Positions 1-7,716 of a stretch of DNA of 22,836 nt are shown here, in pieces. The stretch is from Chthoniobacterales bacterium (GTDB lineage Bacteria > Verrucomicrobiota > Verrucomicrobiae > Chthoniobacterales > UBA10450): assembly GCA_003244125.1 (NCBI GenBank), contig QHBL01000329.1:1-22836 (forward strand), written 5' to 3'. Below the pieces are notes generated by a model. It did no database searches. It saw nothing but the letters and a program-made list of their open reading frames with translations, and was not told where the DNA came from. The first letter of the stretch is position 1. Each line of letters opens with the position of its first letter. The position numbers and the translations under genes were made by a program.

Positions 1-1853
1 CGGAGCGGCCGGCGCTGCTCTTCACCTACGTTTTCGTCGTCGACGCCGGACTGCTCTCACTCATTTTCGGCCGGGATTATTTCGCGCGTCTTCTCACCGC
101 GGCCGGTGGCGCTGTGTTCGTGCTCCTGGCGTTGTGGACGCAATCCCATCTCACCGCGCACAATCTTTACGCCGCGCTCGCGGCCTACTTCATCTTCGCC
201 GCGGTGCATTCCTCCGCGCCGCTCTTAATGCAGCGGCTCGGCAAACCATCGCCGATCTGGGCGACACATTTGTTTCCCGCAGCCACATTGCTTCTCGTCC
301 TGCTGCCGATCTTCAAACTCGCCACCGCATCATTTCTTATCTGGCCGCTCGTCCTGTGCGTGAACGTTCTCGCGCTTTTCGCCGTCATCGCCGCCGGCAC
401 GCTCGCAGCCATGGTCATCGTGCTCGTGCTCACCCTCGTCGCGCTTGGCGCGTGGCTGCTTCAACTTCCAACGACAACACTGAGCGGCCTCGACTCCGCA
501 CTGTTTCTCATCGGGGGCTTCGCTGTTTTCTTCGTGGCAGCGGCGATGTGGGCGACGCGTCGATTCCAACCAGCCGCTCCTGCCCCCGCTGCGTTTTTCG
601 ATCCAGCGAAGCTCCGCATTCAGCTTCCAGCGTTGTCCGCATCACTCCCATTCGCCCTCCTCATCATGGCAGTGCTGCGATTGTCGCTGGCGAATCCCAG
701 TCCGGTTTTCGCTCTCGCGCTCTTTCTCGTCGTGCTTCTGCTCGGGCTGACGAAAATCTTCGCGGCCGATCTCCTCGCTTGGGTTGCGCTCGTTTCGACC
801 GTGCTGCTCGAGTTCGCCTGGCACTCCGCGCATTTCGATAAAGCGCACGCAGCGCTTCCACTCCTCTGGTATCTGGGATTCAGCGCGCTCTTCACCGCGT
901 TCCCGTTTTTCTTTCATCGACAATTCGCGAATCGCACTCTCGTCTGGGCCAGCTCAGCGCTCGCGGCCCCGCTCCATTTCTTTCTCGTTTACGACCTCGT
1001 TCGCTCCACTCATCCGAACGGAATGCTGGGCCTGCTCCCGGCCGGCTTCGCCCTGCCGGCATTGCTCTGTCTGTTCCTCATTCTCAGACTCACACCGGGC
1101 GCGAGCCCGGCGAAGACCGCGCAGCTCGCGCTCTTCGGCGGAGCCGCGCTGTTCTTCATCACCCTCATTTTCCCCATCCAATTCGATCGCCAATGGATCA
1201 CACTTGGCTGGGCGCTCGAAGGCGCGGCACTCTGCTGGCTTTTCCGGCGCGTCCCGCATCCAGGACTGCGCCTCACCGGCGTCGCGCTCATCGTCATTGC
1301 CTTTGCGCGATTGGCCTTCAATCCCGCCGTGCTTAGCTATTATTCGCGCGCAGCGACGCCGATCTTCAATTGGTATCTCTACAGCTACGGCATCGCCGCC
1401 GGCTGCGCCTTTTTCGCGGCGAAACTCCTCGCGCCGCCGCGCCATCGCGTCCTCAACTTCAGCGCACCGCCGTTGCTCTACGCGCTCGGCACCATTCTCG
1501 TCTTCCTCCTGCTCAACATCGAGATCGCGGATTACTTCAGCAAACCTGGCGCGGCCGCGCTCACCTTTCACTTCAGCGGCAATTTCGCGCGCGACATGAG
1601 CTACTCCATCGCCTGGGCCATGTTCGCGCTCGCTCTGCTCATCGTCGGCATTCGCCAGCGCGCCGTCGCCGTCCGCTGGGCCGGCCTCGCGCTCCTCGCC
1701 CTCGTTATTCTCAAACTCTTCCTGCACGATCTCTCCCAGCTCGATCAGCTCTACCGCATCGCGGCGTTCATCGTCGTAGCCGTCATCGCCATCATCGCGT
1801 CCTTCCTTTACCAGCGCTTTCTCGGCGCGGCGGAAACGCAACCCACTTCATGA
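1..1853 (+). CDS. DUF2339 family multi-pass membrane protein (5' end missing)
   Basis: The frame is open from base 3 to the TGA at 1851, so the gene begins before the window; a GTG at 114 is an internal codon, since coding sequence of the same hydrophobic character runs upstream of it. What is visible (about 616 residues) is almost wholly a series of hydrophobic segments rich in Leu, Ala, Phe and Val, separated by short basic or Pro-containing loops, with a polar C-terminal tail. This composition, the large size and the partnership with a DUF3999 gene fit the DUF2339 family of inner-membrane proteins of unknown function. The stop overlaps the next start as ATGA, so the two genes are probably translationally coupled. 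A cytoplasmic-membrane location is inferred from the segments; no substrate can be read from the sequence. Confidence 0.8.
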   Translation, partial: ERPALLFTYVFVVDAGLLSLIFGRDYFARLLTAAGGAVFVLLALWTQSHLTAHNLYAALAAYFIFAAVHSSAPLLMQRLGKPSPIWATHLFPAATLLLVLLPIFKLATASFLIWPLVLCVNVLALFAVIAAGTLAAMVIVLVLTLVALGAWLLQLPTTTLSGLDSALFLIGGFAVFFVAAAMWATRRFQPAAPAPAAFFDPAKLRIQLPALSASLPFALLIMAVLRLSLANPSPVFALALFLVVLLLGLTKIFAADLLAWVALVSTVLLEFAWHSAHFDKAHAALPLLWYLGFSALFTAFPFFFHRQFANRTLVWASSALAAPLHFFLVYDLVRSTHPNGMLGLLPAGFALPALLCLFLILRLTPGASPAKTAQLALFGGAALFFITLIFPIQFDRQWITLGWALEGAALCWLFRRVPHPGLRLTGVALIVIAFARLAFNPAVLSYYSRAATPIFNWYLYSYGIAAGCAFFAAKLLAPPRHRVLNFSAPPLLYALGTILVFLLLNIEIADYFSKPGAAALTFHFSGNFARDMSYSIAWAMFALALLIVGIRQRAVAVRWAGLALLALVILKLFLHDLSQLDQLYRIAAFIVVAVIAIIASFLYQRFLGAAETQPTS

Positions 1854-3781
1854 AACCGCTTCTCGTCGCTCTGCTTCTTGCCGCCGCATTCGCTCCGGAT
1901 GAGTGGCAATTCCGTCAAACCATCAACGTCCCCGCGGCTGGCCTGGTTCGGGTAAATCTTCCGGCGGAAACGTTGAACGCCGCGCGCCCTAATCTCGCCG
2001 ACCTGCGGGTGATCGATGCCAGCGGCAACGAAGTTCCGTATTTCATCGATCAGCCTGCGCCACGCCGCGAAGCGACTGCGCGGGTCAAAGATTTCCGCGC
2101 TGAGCTCGCGTACAGGCAAACCATCCTGCACATCACCACCGGCACGGGTGCGGCGCTGGCTGGCGTCACTCTCGATCTGCCGCCCGGCCCGCGATTCACC
2201 AAAGCCGCGCGGGTGGAAGGTTCCTCGGATGAGATTACCTGGCGCGTCCTCACTGAAGGCGTCCCGATTTTCCGCAGCGATAACGCAGCCGCGCGGTTGC
2301 GCGTTTCTTTTCCCGAAGGCGCTTGGCGATTTCTCCGCGTCATCATCGACGACTCACGCTCCGAGCCGGTGCCGGTGACCGGCGCGGATCTAATCCTGAG
2401 CGGCTCACAAGGACCGGCCGAGCTAACGACGTTGACGATCAAATCGCGCGAGGAAAACGGCGCGGTCACGCACCTCGAGCTCGATCTCGGCGCGGCGAAT
2501 CTGCACGTCGCATCTCTCCTCATCGGCACGCCCGAAGGACTCTTCACGCGTCATGTTTCCGTGGCGACGCCGGTGCTCGGTGCAGAGCGATTGCAGGAGC
2601 AAACCATTACGACGGCGGTGATATACCGGACTGAAACGAACGGCAGCCTGACTGCACGATTGGATGTTCCGATCGAGAAGCAGATCGCCGGACACAACCT
2701 GATCCTGTTTATTGAAAACGGTGACGATGCGCCGCTCGCGCTGAGCTCCATCACAGCGACCCGCCGCGCCACACGGCTGTTCTTTTCCGCGCCAACGCCG
2801 GGCGCATACACGTTGGCGTGCGGCAGTGACCGCGCCGTCGCTCCGCGTTACGACGTCCCCTCACTGCACGATGAAGTACGCGACGGCAAAGCGGTCGACG
2901 CAACGCTGTCTTCACTAACGGCAAACCCGAACGTGAAGCCAGCGCTTCAGCCCGTCCCCGGCGCCCCAATCGATCTCGCCGGCTGGAGATCTCGCAAATC
3001 TCTCGTCATCACCAACCCTGGCCCGCAGCAGCTCGAGCTCGACACCGACGTGCTCTCGAAGAGCGCATCAGACGGCTGCGATCTGCGCCTCGTCCGCGAA
3101 AAGACGCAGCTTCCATTTGTGCTGGAGACGACTTCCAGCCAGCACGCGATTCCGCTCTCGTCCACGGAAGCTAACGATCGCGACCGGCGAACCATCTCGC
3201 GCTGGTCGCTGAAGTTGCCACGCGCGCATTTACCCATCAAGCGCCTGACCTGCGCCGCCAGTTCTCCGGCTTTCGAACGCACCGTCCGCCTGTGGGAAGA
3301 GGTGACTGACGTGCGCGGCGAGAAATATCCGCGTGAGCTCGGTCGCGCCATCTGGCACCAGCCGGCAGCGCGCGCTCATGCCGAACTCACTCTCGAGCTT
3401 AACGCCAGGCCTCAAACCGACACGCTCCTTCTCGAAACCGACAACCGCGAAAACGCCGCCATCGACCTGCGCGATTTCCGCGGCCACTATCCGGTCACAC
3501 GATTGCTCTTCCACGCCTCAGCTACTGGACCTCTTTGGCTCTTTTATGGCAATGTTGACGCTCTTGCGCCGCATTACGATCTCAGTGCAATCGACGGCGG
3601 ATTGCTCCGTGCCGACCCCGCAATCGCCACGCTTGGCGCCGAAGAAAAATTGAAGACCGATCGCGTGACCGAAACGCTGACCGGCTCCGCCCGCTACATT
3701 TTCTGGGGCGTTCTCGCCCTCGTCGTCATCGTGCTCCTGGCCTTGATCTCACGGCTGCTGCCGAAGCCGAGGTCGGCGTAG
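1850..3781 (+). CDS. DUF3999 family envelope protein
   Basis: This 643-residue protein begins at the ATG inside the ATGA overlap with the preceding gene. That start places a signal peptide (MKPLLVALLLAAAF) at the N-terminus. The long middle region is soluble and rich in beta-strand-like patterns, with early stretches such as DLRVIDASGNEVPYFID near residues 45–65 that are typical of DUF3999. A single transmembrane helix lies at about residues 617–634 (YIFWGVLALVVIVLLALI), followed by a short basic tail. The layout implies a large periplasmic domain anchored by its C-terminus. DUF3999 and DUF2339 genes commonly sit together, so the pair probably forms one envelope complex, but its job is unknown. 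The last 33 bases overlap the 3' end of the convergent minus-strand gene. Confidence 0.8.
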   Translation: MKPLLVALLLAAAFAPDEWQFRQTINVPAAGLVRVNLPAETLNAARPNLADLRVIDASGNEVPYFIDQPAPRREATARVKDFRAELAYRQTILHITTGTGAALAGVTLDLPPGPRFTKAARVEGSSDEITWRVLTEGVPIFRSDNAAARLRVSFPEGAWRFLRVIIDDSRSEPVPVTGADLILSGSQGPAELTTLTIKSREENGAVTHLELDLGAANLHVASLLIGTPEGLFTRHVSVATPVLGAERLQEQTITTAVIYRTETNGSLTARLDVPIEKQIAGHNLILFIENGDDAPLALSSITATRRATRLFFSAPTPGAYTLACGSDRAVAPRYDVPSLHDEVRDGKAVDATLSSLTANPNVKPALQPVPGAPIDLAGWRSRKSLVITNPGPQQLELDTDVLSKSASDGCDLRLVREKTQLPFVLETTSSQHAIPLSSTEANDRDRRTISRWSLKLPRAHLPIKRLTCAASSPAFERTVRLWEEVTDVRGEKYPRELGRAIWHQPAARAHAELTLELNARPQTDTLLLETDNRENAAIDLRDFRGHYPVTRLLFHASATGPLWLFYGNVDALAPHYDLSAIDGGLLRADPAIATLGAEEKLKTDRVTETLTGSARYIFWGVLALVVIVLLALISRLLPKPRSA

Positions 3782-5434
3782 TGAAGACCCTGGCGTGCGT
3801 CGAGAGAAGCGTTTCGCTCGCTCACTTGAGGCGATCACAGCCGCGTTCCACGAGCCGAACAACACGCGCGCACGCTTTAGCAACGCGGTGCCCCACATTA
3901 GCCGTTCGAGCGCGGGCACGCTCAGTGTCTCGCCCGTGCGCTTTCGCCGCCTGATCTCGGCCAGCATGGCTGCTTTATCCGCTTTTGCCCAAGGGCTCAT
4001 CAGGCCGGGCGGCAGATCGACGCCAGCGGCGACGAGCGCTCCGGCCCACGAACCGAAGAATGTTTTTGCGCGGGTAATCAGAACGCCGCCCCATTTTGTC
4101 CGCTCGACTTTTGTCGTGGCCAGCGATTCTCCCGCATCGTGACGCCTTCGGATCCCGCGGAGAATGGCCGCGCGATCCGCCTTTCGCCATGGGCTGTCTT
4201 CTTTCATCGGCTCAACGCCGGCTGCGCGTAGTGCCGCGTTCCATGTACCGAAAACAACCGACACACGATTCTGCAAAGCGCGACCGTGCTTTTCCTTTGC
4301 AGCGTGGCTGCAACGCAAGGACTCGCCTGCGGATTGGCGACGGCGAATTTCCGCCAGTATCTCGCCTTTGCTTGCGTGAGCCCAGTGCGTTTGTCCCGCT
4401 TCGGGCTCAATGCCGGCGGCGCGAAGTGCAGCGTTCCACGAGCCGAACAGTTGGCTTGCTCGCCTGGCCGTTGGCTGCCCTCCTTTTTCTCTCCACACCT
4501 GGCTGAAGCGCACTGCTTCCCGCGCTCTTCTGCGGGAATGAATTTCCGCCAGAATGTCATCTTTGCTGGCCTGTCCCCATAAGCTAATTGCCCCCCCTGT
4601 GGGATCAAAACCGGCGGCAGCCAGCGCGGCGCCCCACGAACCGAAGACCTTCTTCGCTCGATTCAGCAACGCTGGTCCATGTTTTTCCGGGAGAATCTTT
4701 TTCCACGAGAGCGGCTTTCGCTCTGTGTCCCTCCGCCGGAGTTCCGCGACGATTGCAGCTTTATTCGCGCGCCGCCAGCCGCTATAGCCAATCCACGTCG
4801 GCCGGAACAAACGAATTCGCGCCGGATCCAAACCGATGTGCCGCAGCGCGGCGTCCCATGAGCCGAAATAACGGATAGCCTTGTCCGTCAGTGCCGCCTC
4901 GTGCTCCTTGGCCCAATCGAAGTTCAGTGGAAATTTTCGCCGGCCAAGTTCTGCCATCCGATCAAGGACATACTCCGGACTCCACACCTCTTCCCACTGT
5001 GGCACCGATGGGGGCGTGCGCAGTTTACGGCGGCTGATTCCCGCGCGGATGGTTTCAGACACCAACTCCGCCCCGGGGTACTCCTCGCAATATTCTTCCG
5101 GAGTGATCTGGTGCTGGCTTATCAGGTGGTATCCCAGACCGCCCAGGTCCTTCCCGCAGATCTTGCAGTCAACGTAGTCGCGTAATTCCGCGTGGATGTC
5201 TGAATAGCTCAGACCGGCGTCTTCCAGCGCGCGTTTCCATCCCCAGAACGGCCGCACCTCGTAGGCGCGCCTGATCAGCGGCGGGTGATTACGTTTAAGC
5301 GCCGAAATGTTGAGAGGCTCACGCCTTGCATGCAACCGCCGAATTTCGCGGATGATCGCTTGTTTACTCCTGTCCATCAGCTCAGGCGTGTCTGGCTCAG
5401 CGCACACCAAGCGCGCGCGCTGCCAGTTCTTCAT
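3749..5434 (-). CDS. Ros/MucR-type zinc finger protein with seven homing-endonuclease-associated-like repeats
   Basis: This 561-residue, strongly basic protein is probably DNA-binding. A zinc finger with the ligand spacing of the Ros/MucR family is seen at C90, C93, H103 and H108, followed by the ITPEEYxEEYP block typical of that family. Around it are seven copies of a helical repeat, at about residues 20–78, 151–206, 222–280, 288–345, 353–410, 418–476 and 484–540. Each reads roughly AxKxxILAEIRRR..GE.L......G.ALL.RA..xFGSWNAALRAAG. The last five start every 65–66 residues. The pattern resembles the homing endonuclease associated repeat (Pfam HNH_repeat), but no nuclease motif is visible. Residues after 540 are not repeat-like and run into the end of the DUF3999 gene. 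The start at 5434 avoids the divergent gene; an ATG at 5377 is also possible. Neither has a clear ribosome binding site. Its biological role is unknown. Confidence 0.7.
   Translation of the reverse strand: MKNWQRARLVCAEPDTPELMDRSKQAIIREIRRLHARREPLNISALKRNHPPLIRRAYEVRPFWGWKRALEDAGLSYSDIHAELRDYVDCKICGKDLGGLGYHLISQHQITPEEYCEEYPGAELVSETIRAGISRRKLRTPPSVPQWEEVWSPEYVLDRMAELGRRKFPLNFDWAKEHEAALTDKAIRYFGSWDAALRHIGLDPARIRLFRPTWIGYSGWRRANKAAIVAELRRRDTERKPLSWKKILPEKHGPALLNRAKKVFGSWGAALAAAGFDPTGGAISLWGQASKDDILAEIHSRRRAREAVRFSQVWREKGGQPTARRASQLFGSWNAALRAAGIEPEAGQTHWAHASKGEILAEIRRRQSAGESLRCSHAAKEKHGRALQNRVSVVFGTWNAALRAAGVEPMKEDSPWRKADRAAILRGIRRRHDAGESLATTKVERTKWGGVLITRAKTFFGSWAGALVAAGVDLPPGLMSPWAKADKAAMLAEIRRRKRTGETLSVPALERLMWGTALLKRARVLFGSWNAAVIASSERAKRFSRRTPGSSLRRPRLRQQP
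3815..4768 (-). repeat. Degenerate tandem coding repeats, unit about 195–198 bases
   Basis: These are the DNA units encoding the last five regular repeats of the zinc finger protein, which begin at residues 223, 289, 354, 419 and 485. The conserved core of each unit is the FG(S/T)W(N/G/A)AAL block, preceded by an (I/M)L-x-x-I-x-(R/S)RR helix. The units have diverged well beyond simple recent duplication, since third positions and many first positions differ. The array is therefore kept at protein level. Two more divergent copies lie upstream, one on each side of the zinc finger. Confidence 0.7.
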
Positions 5435-5514
5435 CCAATAACAGCTATGAGATTTTGCGTCAGCACAGTTGATGTTTGCGTCGACAGCCCCCCGCCTACA
5501 AGACTGAAGGGCGC

Positions 5515-6657
5515 GTGACTGTTTTCCTCGGCTGCGGGTTCGCCGCAAAATATCGCGAGGGCGGTGGTGTTTTCTCTGTTCCACTGCAATGGATGCTCGG
5601 CCTGAAGCGACTGCGCGCTGATGCGGTCTGGCTGGAGATTTTTCCCGGAAGCGGGGATGAGGCAGCAGATCGTCGCGCGATCCGGTCCTTCCAGGCACAG
5701 GTGCGCACGTGTGGGTTGGGGCAGAATTATTGTCTGCTTTACCAGCCGCGCGCTCGGGACGCGCATGAACTCGACGAGATGCGCTGTTTCGGCATGCGCA
5801 GCCGTGAATTGCGCGACCGCCTCGCCGGATCTACGACGCTGCTAAACCTCAGCTACTCGATCCATCTGCCGCTGCTCCTGCGATTCGAGCGCCGCATCTT
5901 CTGCGATCTCGACCCGAGCGAAATTTTCTACTGGATGACAAAGCTCGAGATGGGGCAATCCACTCATCACGAGTTCTGGACCATCGGGCTCAATGTGGGG
6001 GCGCAGGATTGCCGGCTGCCAAGTTCCACTTTGAAATGGCGCACGTTCTTTCCGCTGGTCGATACGCGATCCATCCGGCTGCAGCCGAAGCCCGCGGCGG
6101 CGAAGTTCACCACCATCGGTCAGTGGTATTGGGGCGGCGCGGTCGAAGTAGAGGGCAAATATCCCGACCTGTCGAAGAAGTTTGCCTTCGAGAAATACCT
6201 CGAGCTGCCGTCGCGTGTGCCCGAAGCCGAGTTCGAGCTTGCCATGAATATCGCCGCGGATGATCCTGAGCGCGCGCGGCTGAAGCAGCTCGGCTGGCAT
6301 GTTGTCGATCCGCATCGAGTCGCGAGAACGGCGCACCTTTATCGGTGTTATGTCGGTTCAGCGAGCGCCGAATTCACCGCCATCAAAGGCGTGGATGTGG
6401 CCTGGCGCACCGGCTGGCTGAGCGATCGCGCGGCGATGTTCCTCGCCATGGGCCGGCCGGTCATCACCGAAGACACTGGCGGCGGCCGGCATCTGCCGGA
6501 GCGCAGTGGGTTCTGCTTTGTGCGCGACCTCGCCTCGGCCAGCGATGCCGCGCACGAGGTGCTAGCGGGGGGTGATTCGCTGGCGGCAGCCTGCCGCGCC
6601 ACCGCAGTCGAGCTCTTCGACTCCGAAAAAAATCTGCGAAAAATTCTCGGCGGCTGA
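5515..6657 (+). CDS. Glycosyltransferase-like protein
   Basis: This encodes 380 residues. I place the start at the GTG at 5515, giving VTVFLGCG, a typical first beta strand of a GT-B glycosyltransferase, with a GAAGG Shine-Dalgarno-like sequence just upstream. A Gly-rich turn (REGGGVFSVPLQWM) follows at about residues 15–28, as expected for an N-terminal acceptor domain. Near residues 295–330 the sequence GWLSDRAAMFLAMGRPVI and the following TEDTGGG resemble the nucleotide-sugar-binding end of family 1/4 glycosyltransferases, where a 'made conspicuous and then protected' segment precedes a Gly-rich loop. Donor and acceptor are unknown. No signal peptide or membrane helix is seen, so it should act in the cytoplasm. 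It stands alone, divergent from the zinc finger gene 80 bases away. Confidence 0.6.
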   Translation: MTVFLGCGFAAKYREGGGVFSVPLQWMLGLKRLRADAVWLEIFPGSGDEAADRRAIRSFQAQVRTCGLGQNYCLLYQPRARDAHELDEMRCFGMRSRELRDRLAGSTTLLNLSYSIHLPLLLRFERRIFCDLDPSEIFYWMTKLEMGQSTHHEFWTIGLNVGAQDCRLPSSTLKWRTFFPLVDTRSIRLQPKPAAAKFTTIGQWYWGGAVEVEGKYPDLSKKFAFEKYLELPSRVPEAEFELAMNIAADDPERARLKQLGWHVVDPHRVARTAHLYRCYVGSASAEFTAIKGVDVAWRTGWLSDRAAMFLAMGRPVITEDTGGGRHLPERSGFCFVRDLASASDAAHEVLAGGDSLAAACRATAVELFDSEKNLRKILGG

Positions 6658-6732
6658 GCTTCCTTGCACCGGCTTCGCCGCAAGCGAATCGCCGTTTGCA
6701 AAAACATTTTCCGGTGTTAGTCGTTCGCCGTT

Positions 6733-7017
6733 ATGGCCGACTTGATCAAAGCCGATGAGCTGAAAAATCGTCTGAAGAAGGTGCCGGAATGGGAGCTGGA
6801 GAAGAAGCACATCGAGCGCACCTTCGAGTTCGACGATTTCACCGACGCGATCGACTTTGTTAACGCCGTGGCCGAAGTGGCCCAGGAAGAAGAGCATCAT
6901 CCCGACATCGACATTCGGTTCAATAAAGTGCGGCTGGTGCTCTCGACCCACAGCAAAGGTGGCCTGACCGACCTCGATTTCGCGCTGGCCGAGCGCATCG
7001 ATACCCTCTCGGAGTAG
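6733..7017 (+). CDS. phhB: Pterin-4a-carbinolamine dehydratase
   Basis: This 94-residue protein has the usual length and the family signature: EEEHHPDIDI at about residues 55–64 carries the two adjacent histidines and the following Pro-Asp. The conserved LSTHSKGGLTDLDFALA stretch near the C-terminus contains the third histidine and the Gly-Gly turn. The enzyme dehydrates 4a-hydroxytetrahydropterin during recycling of the cofactor of aromatic amino acid hydroxylases. Many bacteria carry it without a hydroxylase, and none is seen in this window, so a moonlighting role or another pterin pathway is possible. The ATG at 6733 gives the standard N-terminus. A small membrane peptide gene starts seven bases after its stop and may be co-transcribed. 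Confidence 0.92.
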   Translation: MADLIKADELKNRLKKVPEWELEKKHIERTFEFDDFTDAIDFVNAVAEVAQEEEHHPDIDIRFNKVRLVLSTHSKGGLTDLDFALAERIDTLSE

Positions 7018-7023
7018 CCTCTC

Positions 7024-7158
7024 GTGCGCGACGCGCGAAGCATCGCGGCCGGCATCGTCACACTTTTGCTCGTGCTCGCGCTCTGGAAGTTTATCGAGTG
7101 GCGCACGCAGCCGCCTGCTCCACCTCGTCCAGTGGACGCTAAGACATCACCGCCGTAG
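7024..7158 (+). CDS. Small single-pass membrane peptide (44 residues)
   Basis: A short open frame with a GTG start lies six bases downstream of the phhB stop. It has a short charged N-terminus (VRDARS), one hydrophobic helix (AAGIVTLLLVLALWKFI) at about residues 8–24, and a Pro-rich tail (TQPPAPPRPVD). This is a believable small membrane protein rather than random frame, because the hydrophobic block is flanked by charges in the expected way. Its last 20 bases overlap the 3' end of the convergent DUF5069 gene. It has no recognisable family, and the call rests only on composition and position. Confidence 0.45.
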   Translation: MRDARSIAAGIVTLLLVLALWKFIEWRTQPPAPPRPVDAKTSPP

Positions 7159-7594
7159 CCCTGCGCCGGCCAACGGCACGCCCTTCATCAGCATCGATGA
7201 AATCAAACATTGTCTGAATCTCGGAGCGCTCACTCAATCCGGCCTCTCCTTTACGCCGTTCCAGCGTGGCGGTGACCTCATCGTTCCAGCCGCGCTTTCG
7301 CATAAACTCATTCCAGATGAAAATCTCCTCGTCCGAAGGCCGCCGGCCTTTTTCAAAGCACCACTCCAGGACCTCGTCGTCGCTCCCGTCTTTTTTCACG
7401 CGCTCGACTAGCTCGTTGTAGTCCACCTGCAGGAAGTCCACGCATGACTCGTCGAACCCTTTGCCCAGATTCGGCTGATAATCCGGCGGCAACTCACCGC
7501 GCGCGTGCATCCGGATCTTGCTCAACATCCGCGGGAAATAGACGATACCTCCTGCCTTCTCTGATGGACTGCACAGCTCCGTGGTTTTGCTCAT
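7139..7594 (-). CDS. DUF5069 domain protein
   Basis: This 151-residue soluble protein matches my memory of the DUF5069 family across most of its length. It shows GGIVYFPRMLSKIRMHARGELP near residues 15–36, then PNLGKGFDESCVDFL, and a later acidic stretch with EVLEWCFEKGRRPSDEEI. The family is common in Verrucomicrobia and Planctomycetes and has no established function. The ATG at 7594 gives the normal N-terminus. It is transcribed away from the ligase gene at 7717, with about 120 bases between them that may hold both promoters; no clear -35/-10 pair was identified there. Confidence 0.8.
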   Translation of the reverse strand: MSKTTELCSPSEKAGGIVYFPRMLSKIRMHARGELPPDYQPNLGKGFDESCVDFLQVDYNELVERVKKDGSDDEVLEWCFEKGRRPSDEEIFIWNEFMRKRGWNDEVTATLERRKGEAGLSERSEIQTMFDFIDADEGRAVGRRRATAVMS

Positions 7595-7716
7595 GATTCA
7601 AAGTGGTAAGCAGAAGATCAACTGCAAGCACTAACTAGCTGCCTCTCATCGACGAAGTAGGTCAACTCATAAGGATACGACTTGTCGCAACCGAGAGCGT
7701 GATGGATGATCACCCG

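Noticed and set aside
954..1841. Long open frame antisense to the DUF2339 gene (295 codons)
   Set aside because: Its product is dominated by Glu, Arg and Asp, as expected from reading a GC-rich membrane-protein gene backwards; no motif or plausible fold.
3815..4768. TALE-like repeat array
   Set aside because: The repeat length (65–66 residues) and the FGSWNAAL core do not match the 33–35-residue TALE unit.
7595..7716. UBact or Pup modifier gene next to the ligase
   Set aside because: No short acidic frame with a Gly-Glu or Gly-Gln end was found in this gap or the adjacent ones.
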